From: Puccinia triticina
Lineage: Eukaryota; Basidiomycota; Pucciniomycetes; Pucciniales; Pucciniaceae
DNA length: 64,000 nt
Reading direction: 5' to 3'
NCBI RefSeq assembly: GCF_026914185.1
Contig: NC_070565.1
Coordinates: 6,820,001 to 6,884,000, forward strand
Part shown: piece after piece, positions 56,833 through 64,000 of the stretch
Layout of the letters: each line of letters opens with the position of its first letter
How positions within the stretch are numbered: position 1 is the stretch's first letter
Program-made: the position numbers and the translations under genes
Notes under the pieces: generated by a model
What the model saw: only the letters and a program-made list of their open reading frames with translations
The model's database searches: none
Told to the model about the DNA's origin: nothing

Positions 56833-57611
56833 TTAATAAGTGATAGGAGTGGTTAGCTCAAGATAAGTTTCTCGCGACACAGTATAAAAAAGGTTGTTAT
56901 TCAGTATGTAAGAGTTGTTATATGTAAGTAAGAGGGTTGAGTGGGTACGTAAGTGTTTTGGGTGATGGGTGAGTATAAAACTTGATGCGTAATAAACTGA
57001 GGAACTACAAATGGGGGGAGAGAGCTCCTTATATAGACAAATGTGAGGGATTTTGGCTCCAGGGAAGCCCCTGCGTGAGATATTTTAGCTGGCCTGGGCT
57101 GTAAAACATGAGGGAGTTAAGAGGGAGTGGCTGTGTACAATTTATGCAAGGGGTGCATACATGAGGAGGGGCTGTGCCAGATGATGTCATAATTTATGCA
57201 AGGGGTGCATAAGCTGTGCAGGGAATGATCATGTGATGTAATAAGACCAAACAAAGTGGAGTTAGAAAGAACTAGAATGTGGGGAACCATTCAGTTGAAG
57301 GGGCACAGCCTGCAGGGGCAGTTCTGCATGATGTCATGTACATAAAAAACAAACCCAAACCAATATATGTAGTGGGGATAGAATGGTGCGGGGAATGTGA
57401 CTTGAGGCGCCTGACAGGTGGTTGACTGGGTGCTACAGGTTGTCCAGAGGGTCTAACTTCCAGTGTAGTGGGGCTCCAGTGATGCTTCCAGTGGAGAATA
57501 GGGGTTAATTTAGCCGTGTAGTCCATTTATGGTGTCCAATGTATGGTATCTTGAGGCCTTCTGTATGTACATGAGAAAAACTTTTGATTTTTCACATTTT
57601 TGCGTACCACA
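56712..57611 (-). mobile_element. LTR-F copy 2, solo, inside the copia-5 5' LTR
   Basis: 900 bp, TGTGGTACGC to GAGTCTTACA in sense, with 4-bp TSD CCGT (56708-56711 and 57612-57615). Removing it rejoins CAGTCCCGT-CGCAATCAGC, as in the 3' LTR at about 51930. Confidence 0.8.
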
Positions 57612-57741
57612 CCGTCGCAATCAGCTGTCGGCGCTGGCAGATCCCGGTCTCCAATCTCGGTGAGGAAAAAGATTGGAGCCAGGGCGCAGGATCGTCCAGG
57701 CTAAATAGTATCTGATGATTGATGGAACTAGAAAAAAAAAG

Positions 57742-58072
57742 TGTAAGACTCCTAAATAGGGGTCTTCACTGATTGTCGTCGAGGGGCGCAAGGGACAAGG
57801 CAAAGAGCCAGAGAACGTTCTAGTACCATTGTGGGGGGACTTTGTTGCAGGTAACTAGACCGGAGAGAGGGAAACTCTCTCTGTAAGTACAACTAGAAAG
57901 GGGGATAAGAAAGGGAAATAGGTGGAATGGCTTACCTAGACCGGAGAGAGGGAAACTCTCTACCGGACTAGGAAGGTGTGGAAGGGAACAGACTAAATAC
58001 TCTGTAGCTTATGTAATACCGTGACAGGGCTTGTGAACTGTTCTTGTGAGACCAGGGGGAGCGGGGCTCACA
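57742..58072 (-). repeat. LTR-R 5' LTR
   Basis: 331 bp, nearly identical to 50063-50393. Confidence 0.85.
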
Positions 58073-59260
58073 CAAAACGCCTCAAGATACAGCCAAATGA
58101 ACATCAGAAATGGAATCTAGGACCAAAATAACCCCTAGTCACCCACTGAAACCACCCTCATATCTCTACCGCATCAGAAGATACGCAAATCACCCCTTTC
58201 ACGCACCAGTCCGAGTGGGTTCACACACAGACTCAACTCTTGGCTACCATACTTGGCATAATACATACGGCACATGAATTAATTTTCTTCCTTCCTTTTA
58301 TCAGTCCTCACCTCCTATTTTCTCTTTGCATATGTTTGTTTCTCATTTGCATACCTATGGTCTTGGAAAATCCTTGTATGAATATATATGATCTTGTTTG
58401 CATATCAAAGGGACGCATTGTAGATAGTCTAGCTAAATTCCCTCATTTGTACTTTCCCGCCAGCCAAATTCCCTCAAAGCTGCTCCCCTGGAGCTAAATT
58501 CCCTCATCATTGTCTATATAAGGAGGCCTCTGCCTGCCAGTTGTTTTCTCCTCATCCCATCAGGGGACATTCCCCCTCAGATCCTCATGCCATCCGGCAG
58601 TATATATTCCCTACTCACTTATCACCACTCATATTATCATCTATCCATATCACAGTTATCAGTTCATATCACCACTCAGTTTCACATACCTTTCACACTC
58701 TATTTGAAATTTATATCACCACTCAGTCACACACCTTTCACCAGTAACCAGTCCCCGGGTTCCACTCCTGGTTGAGCTTAGCTCCCCCTCATCCTCATCA
58801 CTCCTCACTTTCTGAACTTATATACCCCCAGGCCAAGGACCTAGGTTCAAGCCCCACTCGAGACATCAAGTCCCCGTCACCTATCTCATACATCAGTAAC
58901 CCCATCAACCTCAGACATCAACAACAATCCTCTTATATATCTCATCTTCAAACATATCCTATCACAAAATAAATTGCCAAGCTTACCTTGGTGGTCTTGT
59001 TTTCTGATATACAGAAAGGCAGAGCTTGCACCTCACCCATACCTTTCGCCCTTCAGCAAAAGGGTCTCACGACACCTTTTGAGTCTTACAACGGTTGTGC
59101 CTCACCCAACCAGTAGGGATAATGTGTTAGCTAAAGTATGTTGAAGTGTCAATCTAGCACTGCTTAACACATTGTTGCTTACACATCCAATCACCATTAG
59201 AGGCAACACCACACATCATCATAAGCATACATCTACTGTATTCAACTGCAACATAACAAT

Positions 59261-59265
59261 GTGTC

Positions 59266-59299
<34 letters not shown>

Positions 59300-59331
59300 T
59301 TGAGTATGTGAGTTCGACTCTCACAGTACAC
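59261..59331 (+). other. tRNA-like module in TRIM-2 5' LTR
   Basis: 71-nt cloverleaf: acceptor GTGTCCT/AGTACAC (six of seven pairs), D-arm GCTC/GAGC around AATGGTTA, T-arm GTGAG/CTCAC. A box TAGCTCAATGG; B box AGTTCGACTCT. An apparent anticodon loop CTCATGA suggests origin from elongator tRNA-Met. A second B-box-like GGTTCAACACC follows at about 59341. Confidence 0.8.
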
Positions 59332-59387
59332 GAGGTTGTGGGTTCAACACCCACTTCACTCGGACCTTTCTTTTCACTTGTTCAATT

Positions 59388-59399
59388 GGTTATGAGCCC
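59388..59399 (+). promoter_or_regulatory. TRIM-2 primer-binding site, half-tRNA iMet type
   Basis: GGTTATGAGCCC directly after the 5' LTR, identical to the first 12 bases of the TRIM-1 site. Confidence 0.8.
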
Positions 59400-59613
59400 A
59401 GGTAGCGCTTGCTGCTTCAAAATTGAACTTGGAAAGATTGGTGCATTGCACGCAACCCTGTATCAAGCACGGGAAAATGTTGAAGTGTCAATCTAGCACT
59501 GCTTAACACATCGTTGCTTACACATCCAATCACCATTGGAGGCAACACCACACATCATCATAAGCATACATCTACTGTATTCAACTGCAACATAGCAATG
59601 TGTCCTTAGCTCA

Positions 59614-59725
59614 CACAGCGGGCAATCGGGTGTCGCACGCAGCCCGCAGCGACACCCGCGTAAAGGGGGTCCCCTTGGCTTGGGTGTTGCTGCGGGCTGC
59701 GTGCGACATCCGATTGCCCGCTGTG
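59614..59725. mobile_element. 112-bp MITE interrupting the TRIM-2 3' LTR
   Basis: Inverted ends CACAGCGGGCAATCGG...CCGATTGCCCGCTGTG pair for ~36 bp with one mismatch. 3-bp TSD TCA (59611-59613 and 59726-59728). It splits the pol III A box TAGCTCA/ATGG of this LTR copy. Ends and TSD are CACTA-like. Confidence 0.82.
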
Positions 59726-60226
59726 TCAATGGTTAGAGCATCACTCATGAATGTTGAGTATGTGAGTTCAACTCTCACAGTACACGAGGTTGTGGGTTCA
59801 ACACCCACTTCACTCGGACCTTTCTTTTCACTTTTTCAATTAAGTAGGGTCTTTTAAAATCATCATTAAGAATGCAATGGATCCTAGGCTGTTTGTCAGC
59901 CTGACTTTCTACCCGCTACACAATCCCCGAGCCACAACCCCCATCTCAGGTGTCTTCCTGTTAGACTCTGGGGCCACCCACAATGTTATAAGCAAAGTGT
60001 TTGCCGCCAGAGCGGGCCTGGAACTTGTCAGTTCAGCCGCAGTGCGGACCATATCCGGCTTTGACAGCTCTCGTAGCAGGTCCGCCCAGGAGGTGGACCT
60101 CTTACTCGATTGCGACCCAAACCCCTCTACCTTCATTGTCACCACTCTCAAGGACACCTATGATGGAATCCTAGGAATGCCCTGGATCAGAAAGCCGGAT
60201 ACAGGATCGACTGGCGCAACCAACAA

Positions 60227-61290
60227 TTGGAGCCCAGCCCAATGAGGATCGCCACTGCCGAGACAGTGTCGTCAAATCCGACAAAAACCTTGCAGGACGG
60301 GGAGGAGCCCGTGACAAGGCAAGCAAGGAGATTTGACAAAAGGGTGCGTGCTTTATGCCGAACAACATCCCCGCGATGTGAGTCCCCCCTTTCTTCCGTC
60401 TCACTTAGCCGAGTAGGGACAACGGGCAAGCGGATACATGTAAGGGTTCTGTGAACCCTCACTGGGAGGAACGGAGGGACGGAGGGCCAAAGGCCTGAAG
60501 TCTATAAAAAGAATGTGAATTTCTGAGATCGGCTGATGAAAGAAGGAAGGGGAAGACCAGCTTAAGGAAAAGAAGAGAAAAGACAAGGCAGTCACAAACT
60601 ACAAGGTTATATAGCAGGATCTAAAATCTAATTGCATATGCATATGTACTTGTAGTGTAAGTTCTGTTTCAGTAAGGGAGAAACCCTTACAATACATGTT
60701 CTAGGACTTGCCACACAGATACCTACAACACCACTACCCCCGGAGCCGGCCAGCGGCAACAACCACCCTCAAACAACTGCAGAACAAAGGACCATCTCGG
60801 CTGCTTTGGCAGCTTTAATGTCTAGACCAACAAAAGCCTCCACCAACGGGGAGGAGCCCGTAGGGAGGTACGCGAGGTTCAATGACGAGGGGGTGCGCGC
60901 TTTATGCGGAACAACACCCCCGCAATGTGAGTCCATTTCCAACCCCCACTCCCAGACAGAATTAGGAGCATCTGGCAAGCGGGCACACATTCTAGAACTT
61001 CCCATACAGATACTGACGGTACCTCTACCCCCGGAGCCGGCCAGCGGCAACAACCACACGCAACCAAACGCGGAACAGGTGACAATTGCGGCTGCTTTGT
61101 CTAGACCAAAAAAAACCTCCACCAACGGGGAGGAGCCCGTAGGGAGGTATGCAAGGTTCAATGACAAGGGGGTGCGCGCTTTATGCGGAACAAAACCCCC
61201 GCAATGTGAGTCCACTATCAACCCCCACTCACAGACAGAGTTAGGAGCATCTGGCAAGCGGGCACCTTTTACAAATTTGACAGGACAGGT
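60227..61290 (+). repeat. Three tandem ~70-95-residue repeats in the gypsy-2 protease-RT linker
   Basis: Copy 1 from about 60230 (split by the LTR at 60439), copy 2 about 60770-61075, copy 3 about 61080-61290. Each has (T/S)NGEEPVGRYARFND or a variant, then GVRALCGTTPPQCES or a variant, then ELGASGKR. The linking segment PLPPEPASGNNH occurs twice. Conserved Cys pairs (ALC...QC) are kept in all three. Confidence 0.82.
60439..60691. mobile_element. Solo LTR, 253 bp, TSD ATACA
   Basis: TGTAAGGGTTCTGTGAACCC to CCCTTACA with perfect 5-bp TSD ATACA (60434-60438 and 60692-60696). Removal restores the gypsy-2 frame KRIHVLGLATQI. The start resembles the LTR-R group. Confidence 0.83.
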
Positions 61291-61680
61291 CCCAAGCTTG
61301 GTATGTGCGGCAAAGGCATCTTGGTCCACTTTGGCAAAGCTGGCAGTGGGTGCGCGGAGCGTGGAGCCATCAAAGACGCTGGAGGAGATGGTGCACTGGG
61401 AGTACCACGCATACCTTGGAATGTTCTGCAAATCCGAAGCGCAGCGGCTACCCCGCAGGCGCAAGTACGACTTCAGGGTGGACCTTATCCCAGGGGCGGT
61501 GCCGCAGGCCAGCCAAATAATCCCCCTATCACCGGCGGAGACCAATGCGCTAGATGAGCTTGTCAGGGAGGGTCTCGACAAAGGGACAATCAGACGGACA
61601 ACGTCCCCGTGGGCGGCGCCGGCACTGTTCACTGGCAATAAAAATATGGTAATCTTCGACCATGCTTTGACTATAGCAAA

Positions 61681-62658
61681 TTGAACGCGCTCACGGTGAA
61701 GAACAAGTACCCCCTCCCTTTGACAATGGACTTAGTGGATAGTCTGCTCAACGCTGACAAGTTCACCAAGCTCGACCTGCGGAATGCTTACGGAAACCTG
61801 CGGGTCGCGGAGGGAGACGAGGAGAAGTTGGCATTTGTTTGCCACGCCAGCCAGTTTGCGCCTCTGATGATGCAGTTTGGACCGACCGGCGCGCCTGGGT
61901 TCTTCCAGTTCTTTATGCAGGACATCCTGCTTGGCAGGATTGAGCGGGATACGGCGGCGCACCTTGACGACATTATGGTTTACACTCAGCGTGGGACCGA
62001 CCACAAGGAAGCAGTAGGTAGCGTGCTGGAGACACTCAGCAAACACCAACTCTGGCTCAAACCTGAGAAGTGTGAATTTTTGAAGGATAAGGTTGAATAC
62101 CTGGGCCTACTGATATCCTGCAACCGCGTGAGGATGGACCCGGACAAAGTCAAGGCGGTAACAGATTGGCCAGCCCCCAGTAATGTCACCGAGTTGCAAC
62201 GGTTTGTTGGCTTCACTAACTTCTACCAACGGTTCATTGGCCAATTCTCCAGGACCACAAGACTGCTACATGATCTCACAAAGGCGGACACACGGTTCAT
62301 CTGGGACGAGCGCTGCAACTTGGCGTTTGAGTCATTGAAGACGGATTTCAAAACAGCCCCTATCCTGAAGATTGCGGACCCCTACCGACCATTCCTGCTA
62401 GAGTGCGATTGTTCCTATTTCGCGCTGGGAGCAGTGCTGTCACAGGTATGCAAGAAAGACAAGGAGTTACACCCTGTAGCATATCTGTCCACATCTCTCA
62501 TTCAGGCGGAGCGGAATTACAAAATCTTCAACAAGGAATTGTTAGCTATCGTCGCGTCCTTCAAAGAATGGCGCCACTACCTCGAGGGTAACCCCAACCG
62601 CCTAAAAGCCATAGTTTATACTGATCACCAAAACCCCGAGAGCTTTATGAACAGCAAG
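61681..62658 (+). CDS. gypsy-2 reverse transcriptase/RNase H
   Basis: RT palm and thumb: LTVKNKYPLPLTMDLVDSL, FTKLDLRNAYGNLRV, LMMQFGPTGAPGFFQFFMQD, active site HLDDIMVY (LDD where most Ty3 elements have IDD), EKCEFLKDKVEYLGLLI and LQRFVGFTNFYQRFI. RNase H: FLLECDCSYFALGAVLSQ, FNKELLAIVASFKEW and VYTDHQN. Interrupted by the solo LTR at 62659 after FMNSK. Confidence 0.87.
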
Positions 62659-62982
62659 TGTAAGGGTCTAGTAGACCCTCACTGATGAAGACAAGGAAAC
62701 CGGGGCCAAGGGGGACGAGGCCAAAGCCTTTGGGAACTTTCTAGTTCCAAACGGTGGGGGGGGGGACTTGATTGCAAAGGGCTAGCCGGGAGAGAGGGAA
62801 GCTCTCTCTTTGGTAAGTACAACTAGAAACAAGAGGAATAAGATGAATGAAAAGGAAAGTGCTTACCTAGCCGGGAGAGAAGGAAGCTCTCTGCCGGACT
62901 AGGGAAGGAGCAGAGGAAGCTTAATTACTCTGGTCTTGCATCCGTGAAAGTCCTGGTGAGACCCCAAAGGAGGGGGTTTACA
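62659..62982. mobile_element. Solo LTR, 324 bp, TSD GCAAG (LTR-R relative)
   Basis: TGTAAGGGTCTAGTAGACCC to GGGTTTACA with perfect TSD GCAAG (62654-62658 and 62983-62987). It shares GGGAGAGAGGGAAGCTCTCT and GTAAGTACAACTAGAAA blocks with the 331-bp LTR-R. Removal restores FMNSKSLTQQQARWAKTL. Confidence 0.87.
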
Positions 62983-64000
62983 GCAAGAGTCTCACCCAAC
63001 AGCAAGCACGCTGGGCCAAGACGTTAGGAAATTTTGATTTTGAGATTGTATTCCGCCCCGGGAGACAGGCAACCAAGCCGGATGCCCTATCAAGACGCCC
63101 AGACCTGGCACCCAGCAAGGAGGATAAGCTATTGTTTGGCCAGCTACTTCGACCGGAAAACATCACACCCGAGACTTTTGCCGCTGTCTCTGAGCTAGAG
63201 TTGGCTGAAGTAGACGAGTGGTTTGTGGATGAAACTATTGACCTGGACGACACCGAGGGGTACTTCGAGGCCGACGTACTTGGCACAGGGGGGAGTGATC
63301 TCCCGGACGCTGCAGAGGAGAACCTGACCCGTACAGATACCAAACTGATAAGTCTAATTCACACTGCCACAGCACATGATCAAAGACTGACAGAGTTAGC
63401 GGAGAAGATACAGGCGGATGGGACGAGTGCAGACCAGTACGCCTGGGCGGATGGAGTGCTGTACCGGAACGGAAGGATCGAAGTGCCGGCGGATGCATCA
63501 ATCAAAAGAGCAATCGCGCAAAGCCGCCACGACTGTCAACCAGCAGGCCATCCAGGCCGAGCTAAGACTTTGGCGCTGATCAGACGCTGCTTCACATGGC
63601 TGTCAATGAAGAAGTTTGTGAACAAGTACGTGGATGGGTGCGACTCGTGTCAACAAGTAAAGGCGTCAACGCAAAAGCCACAAGGGACTCTGGAACCGCT
63701 CCCCATACCGGCGGGACCATGGACCGATATCTCTTATGACCTTATCACGAACCTACCAGCTTTTAATGGGGCAGACAGCATTCTAACCGTGGTAGACCGC
63801 CTGACGAAAATGGCCCATTTCATCCCATGCAGGAAGACAACAACGGCCGGGGAGCTGGCGGACCTGATGCTTTGTCACGTGTGGAAACTCCACGGCACTC
63901 CCAAGAAAATCATTTCTGATCGGGGGAGTATTTTCATTTTGCAAATCACCAAGGAGCTCAGTAAATCTCTGGGCATTTGATTGTGCCCCTCCACCGTGTA
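62983..64000 (+). pseudogene. gypsy-2 RNase H tail and integrase (runs off window)
   Basis: SLTQQQARWAKTLGNFDFEI and TKPDALSRRPDL end the RNase H/connection. Integrase follows: zinc finger HDCQPAGHPGRAKTL...CDSCQQVKAS, first Asp in DISYDLITNLP and second Asp in KKIISDRGSIF. TGA at 63978-63980 sits where the family has Arg (LGI-R-LCPST), another CGA to TGA change. The Glu of the triad and any chromodomain lie outside the window. Confidence 0.85.

Larger units (their letters stand above)
51786..57713 (-). mobile_element. copia-5: Ty1/copia element with intact Gag and Pol
   Basis: Minus orientation. The 3' LTR is 51786-52152 (367 bp, TGTTAGAGG to GGCATCTTACA in sense) with a polypurine tract of ten G at 52153. 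The 5' LTR, 56557-57713, lacks its first ~114 bp of U3 and contains LTR-F copy 2. Primer site GGTTAAAAGCCGGC at 56543-56556. The LTR has an internal ~115-bp tandem duplication around CAGTCCCGTCGC. Left TSD candidate GTTAG; the right end is lost. Gag-Pol is uninterrupted except for a TGA between them. Confidence 0.87.
50063..58072 (-). mobile_element. Non-autonomous LTR element (LTR-R) hosting copia-5
   Basis: 331-bp LTRs at 50063-50393 and 57742-58072 with a perfect TSD CAAAA (50058-50062 and 58073-58077). A polypurine tract AGGAGGGGAGAA (minus) abuts the LTR at 50393, giving minus orientation. Its own interior (50394-51785 and 57714-57741) shows no gag or pol. That interior contains low-complexity GGTCAGATTCAG and GTCGTCGGAGAG repeats, so it is LARD-like. 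No tRNA match was seen at the primer site. Confidence 0.8.
50002..59090 (+). mobile_element. LTR-F copy 3, solo, split by the 8-kb LTR-R element
   Basis: Plus-orientation LTR: 50002-50062 and 58078-59090, TGTGGTCATT to GAGTCTTACA. ACGG lies on both sides (49998-50001 and 59091-59094). A TATA box, TATATAAGGAGGCCTC, is at about 58516. It is head-to-head with copy 1 across a single ACGG. Copies 1, 2 and 3 share AAACTTTT..TACTCAC and GCCTCAAGATAC blocks. Confidence 0.75.
59139..59841 (+). mobile_element. TRIM-2: miniature LTR element with tRNA-like LTRs
   Basis: LTRs at 59139-59387 (249 bp) and 59478-59841 (249 bp plus a 112-bp MITE and its duplicated TCA), TGTTGAAG to TTCAATT, around a 90-bp core. 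The core begins GGTTATGAGCCCAGG, a half-tRNA iMet primer site, and ends GGGAAAA next to the 3' LTR. TSD AAGTA (59134-59138 and 59842-59846). No coding capacity. It is unrelated in primary sequence to TRIM-1 outside the tRNA-like region but has the same plan. Removing it restores the gypsy-2 frame NVLAKVGSFK. Confidence 0.87.
59842..61684 (+). pseudogene. gypsy-2 Pol: protease, repeat linker, RT N-terminus
   Basis: Pol starts in the -1 frame at 59091 (TVVPHPTSRDNVLAKV) and continues after TRIM-2. Protease: GVFLLDSGATHNVIS and TYDGILGMPWIRK. A frameshift near 60194 is followed by YRIDWRNQQLEPSPM in the next frame. Then come three tandem linker repeats (listed separately), with a solo LTR at 60439 in the first. 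RT begins with RKYDFRVDLIPGA and DKGTIRRTTSPWAAPALFTG. A second frameshift near 61647 breaks the GNLRPCFDYSKLNAL motif. Confidence 0.82.
42540..64000 (+). mobile_element. gypsy-2: large Ty3/gypsy element full of nested insertions
   Basis: Plus-strand Ty3/gypsy element, truncated by the window end. A candidate 5' LTR runs from TGTTATGAGCCGCC at 42540 to CTCTACA near 42750; without the 3' LTR in view this boundary is uncertain. Gag is at 42907-48148 and Pol from 59091 onward. Insertions remove cleanly with their TSDs: 43145-47374 (ACGC), 48152-49997 and 50002-59090 (ACGG), 59139-59841 (AAGTA), 60439-60691 (ATACA), 62659-62982 (GCAAG). Confidence 0.8.

Overview
This window is a nuclear segment of a transposon-swollen basidiomycete genome, most likely a rust fungus (Pucciniales). 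That assignment is an inference from the short GT-AG introns with CTAAT-like branch sites, the gene types and the style of the mobile elements; nothing in the window names the species. Three host genes are convincing: ribosomal protein eL14 (109-825, +), a TBC-domain Rab GTPase-activating protein (2395-4075, -) and an Atg18-family PROPPIN of autophagy (39640-41579, -). Nearly everything else is mobile DNA.

The left repeat block is a nest of insertions that can be unpicked from target-site duplications (TSDs) and restored reading frames. An old Ty1/copia element (here copia-3; 3' LTR end at 8461, pol remnants 31459-35615) received copia-1 (8464-31453, TSD ACACC). Copia-1 received a CACTA-like element (11572-30208, TSD GAG) exactly between its gag and pol halves. 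That element received copia-2 (13148-29646, TSD CTCAG). Copia-2 received a chromodomain Ty3/gypsy element (gypsy-1, 13325-19132, TSD TACAA), a 251-bp MITE, a DIRS-like reverse transcriptase unit (about 25.0-28.7 kb) and a miniature LTR element (TRIM-1, 24230-24804). Copia-3 pol was also hit by a hAT-type element, a 1.2-kb foldback and perhaps a pogo-like MITE, followed by a hAT transposase relic near 37-38.8 kb.

The right block (42.5-64 kb) is one large gypsy element (gypsy-2, +) whose gag starts at 42907 and whose integrase runs off the window. It carries at least six direct insertions: a 4-bp-TSD solo LTR (43145-47374) that itself holds a 9-bp-TSD MITE and a second CACTA-like element; two more 4-bp-TSD LTRs in opposite orientation at one site (48152-49997 and 50002-59090), the second holding a non-autonomous LTR element and the intact-looking copia-5 (Gag 55195-56502, Pol 52177-55194); a second miniature LTR element, TRIM-2 (59139-59841); and two solo LTRs (60439-60691, 62659-62982). 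Removing each insertion with one TSD copy restores the gypsy-2 frame.

The most unusual system is the pair of TRIM families. Their ~246-249-bp LTRs contain a sense-strand tRNA-like cloverleaf with intact A and B boxes, and their primer-binding sites match the anticodon half of initiator tRNA-Met. The copia elements use the same half-tRNA mode, and copia-5 appears to use the equivalent half of tRNA-Lys(UUU). Copia-2 and copia-5 both end Gag with TAT TGA CCA in frame with Pol, suggesting stop-codon readthrough. Decay is dominated by CpG to TpG/CpA changes, including all three differences between the copia-2 LTRs.
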